From Gallionellaceae bacterium (GTDB lineage: Bacteria > Pseudomonadota > Gammaproteobacteria > Burkholderiales > Gallionellaceae), in the NCBI GenBank assembly GCA_003445795.1, contig DMCN01000001.1:1-5259 (forward strand): 5,259 nt of DNA, written 5' to 3'. The notes below the pieces were generated by a model. It saw only the letters and a program-made list of their open reading frames with translations, ran no database searches and had not been told where the DNA came from. A program made the position numbers and the translations under genes. This document shows positions 4,477-5,259 of this stretch, in pieces (position 1 is the stretch's first letter; the number at the start of each line of letters is the position of its first letter).

Positions 4477-5259
4477 TCATGCCAGTTGTTGTCGTAAAGC
4501 ATCGCACAGTTCTTTCTCTTGTTGCGGCTTCTCCAGCACGTCCCCTCCAATCCAGAAAGTATCCTCGGCACGCGCGCCCAGGGTGTTGATCTTGGCGCTG
4601 TGCAGTTCGATGCGATGTTCTGCCAATACCCAGGCGATGCGGGCCAGCAGGCCGGGGCGGTCGCCCGCGACCACCGAGAGGATGTGGCGGCCTTTCTCGT
4701 CCAGCGCGATGGTGACCTGGGGTGCGATGGGGAAGTGTTTGAGCTGGCGGCTGACCCGGCCCGTGTGCGGTGAGGTGGGCGCAGCATCGCCGGTCAGCAG
4801 TTGGGCCAGTTCGTATTCGATGTAGTTCATCACGTCGCGATAGACAGTGCCGCTGTTGTTCGCGTCCATCACCTGGAAGCTGTCCAGCGCGTAGCCGTGC
4901 TGGGTGGTGTGCACCTTCGCTTCCATGATGTTGTAGCTCATGCGCGCAAAGAAGTTGCAGATGTGGGCGAACAGCCAGGGTTTGTCCGGCGCGTAGACCA
5001 GCACCTGTATGCCTTCGCCGCTGCGGCTCAGGCGCGTCTTGACGACGGGGGTGTCGGTGTTCACGCGGTGGGCCAGCAGGCGCGTGTGCCAGGCGATCTC
5101 GTGCGGTTCGTGGCGCAGGAAATAATCGGCATCGAACTGTGCCCACAACATTTCATACACCTCGCGATCGATGGCGTACAGGCTCAGCGTCTCGGCGGCG
5201 ACCCGGCGTACCTCGCCGATCTGGTCGGCGATCTTGCCGCTGATCATGTAACGGCGGGA
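4477..5259 (-). CDS. glnD: GlnD, [protein-PII] uridylyltransferase, C-terminal part (5' end outside window)
   Basis: The frame is open to the window edge and gives the last 260 residues of a protein usually about 850-900 long. It ends with TGA at 4477-4479. Two ACT domains are visible: the first around visible residues 84-132 (QVLVYAPDKPWLFAHICNFF, then NIMEAKVHTT and ALDSFQVMD), the second around 182-241 (TIALDEKGRHILSVVAGDRP, then IELHSAKINTLGARAEDTF). These bind glutamine in GlnD and switch it between uridylylating and deuridylylating PII proteins (GlnB, GlnK). The nucleotidyltransferase and HD domains lie outside the window. The segment before the first ACT domain (FDADYFLRHEPHEIAWHTRL, residues 42-61) is also typical of GlnD. 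The gene is a core nitrogen regulator, unrelated to sulfur metabolism, and marks the boundary of the cluster. An ATG at 5245-5247 is internal, not the start. Confidence 0.93.
   Translation of the reverse strand, partial: SRRYMISGKIADQIGEVRRVAAETLSLYAIDREVYEMLWAQFDADYFLRHEPHEIAWHTRLLAHRVNTDTPVVKTRLSRSGEGIQVLVYAPDKPWLFAHICNFFARMSYNIMEAKVHTTQHGYALDSFQVMDANNSGTVYRDVMNYIEYELAQLLTGDAAPTSPHTGRVSRQLKHFPIAPQVTIALDEKGRHILSVVAGDRPGLLARIAWVLAEHRIELHSAKINTLGARAEDTFWIGGDVLEKPQQEKELCDALRQQLA

Noticed and set aside
4430..5146. Minus-strand open frame overlapping glnD in another frame
   Set aside because: It is Arg/Pro/His-rich shadow translation of glnD, which has two clear ACT domains in its own frame.

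Overview
The window comes from the chromosome of a sulfur-oxidising proteobacterium. The moderately GC-rich coding sequence, the Sox, TusA and DsrE2 proteins, and the GlnD sequence fit a betaproteobacterium of the Nitrosomonadales type (Gallionellaceae, Sulfuricella or Sideroxydans relatives). That placement is an inference from protein resemblance and could not be tested here.

Layout, left to right. (1) Positions 1-555 (+) are the C-terminal part of soxB, the thiosulfohydrolase of the periplasmic Sox thiosulfate-oxidation system; its 5' part lies outside the window. (2) Positions 577-1083 (+) encode a small exported DUF302-type protein 21 bases behind soxB, probably in the same operon. (3) Positions 1081-1215 are a dense cluster of inverted repeats between convergent genes. 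It resembles a dispersed intergenic repeat, and it supplies the stop codon of the DUF302 gene. (4) Positions 1221-2126 (-) encode an exported SoxH-like metallo-beta-lactamase-fold hydrolase. (5) Positions 2142-2380 form a divergent regulatory region with a perfect 15-bp palindrome, a longer imperfect inverted repeat and a consensus -10 box. (6) Positions 2381-2608 and 2635-3105 (+) are tusA and a dsrE2-like gene, the cytoplasmic sulfur-relay pair. (7) Positions 3169-4395 (+) encode a FadL/OmpP1/TodX-family outer-membrane channel behind an intercistronic hairpin. (8) Positions 4401-4473 hold two hairpins, the second a strong bidirectional intrinsic terminator. (9) Positions 4477-5259 (-) are the C-terminal part of glnD, a housekeeping nitrogen-regulation gene that marks the right edge of the sulfur cluster.

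How the genes may work together. SoxB acts in the periplasm on SoxYZ-bound sulfur intermediates. The DUF302 and SoxH-like proteins are exported and are likely accessory to that pathway. TusA and DsrE2 handle protein-bound sulfane sulfur in the cytoplasm. The FadL-like channel is positioned to pass a hydrophobic substrate across the outer membrane; in this context that might be a reduced sulfur compound, which is inference only. No transposase, phage gene, CRISPR array, tRNA or rRNA was seen. The window is a compact sulfur-metabolism neighbourhood rather than a clearly new system. Its least-explained parts are the DUF302 protein, the SoxH-like hydrolase, the FadL linkage and the palindromes of the divergent promoter region.
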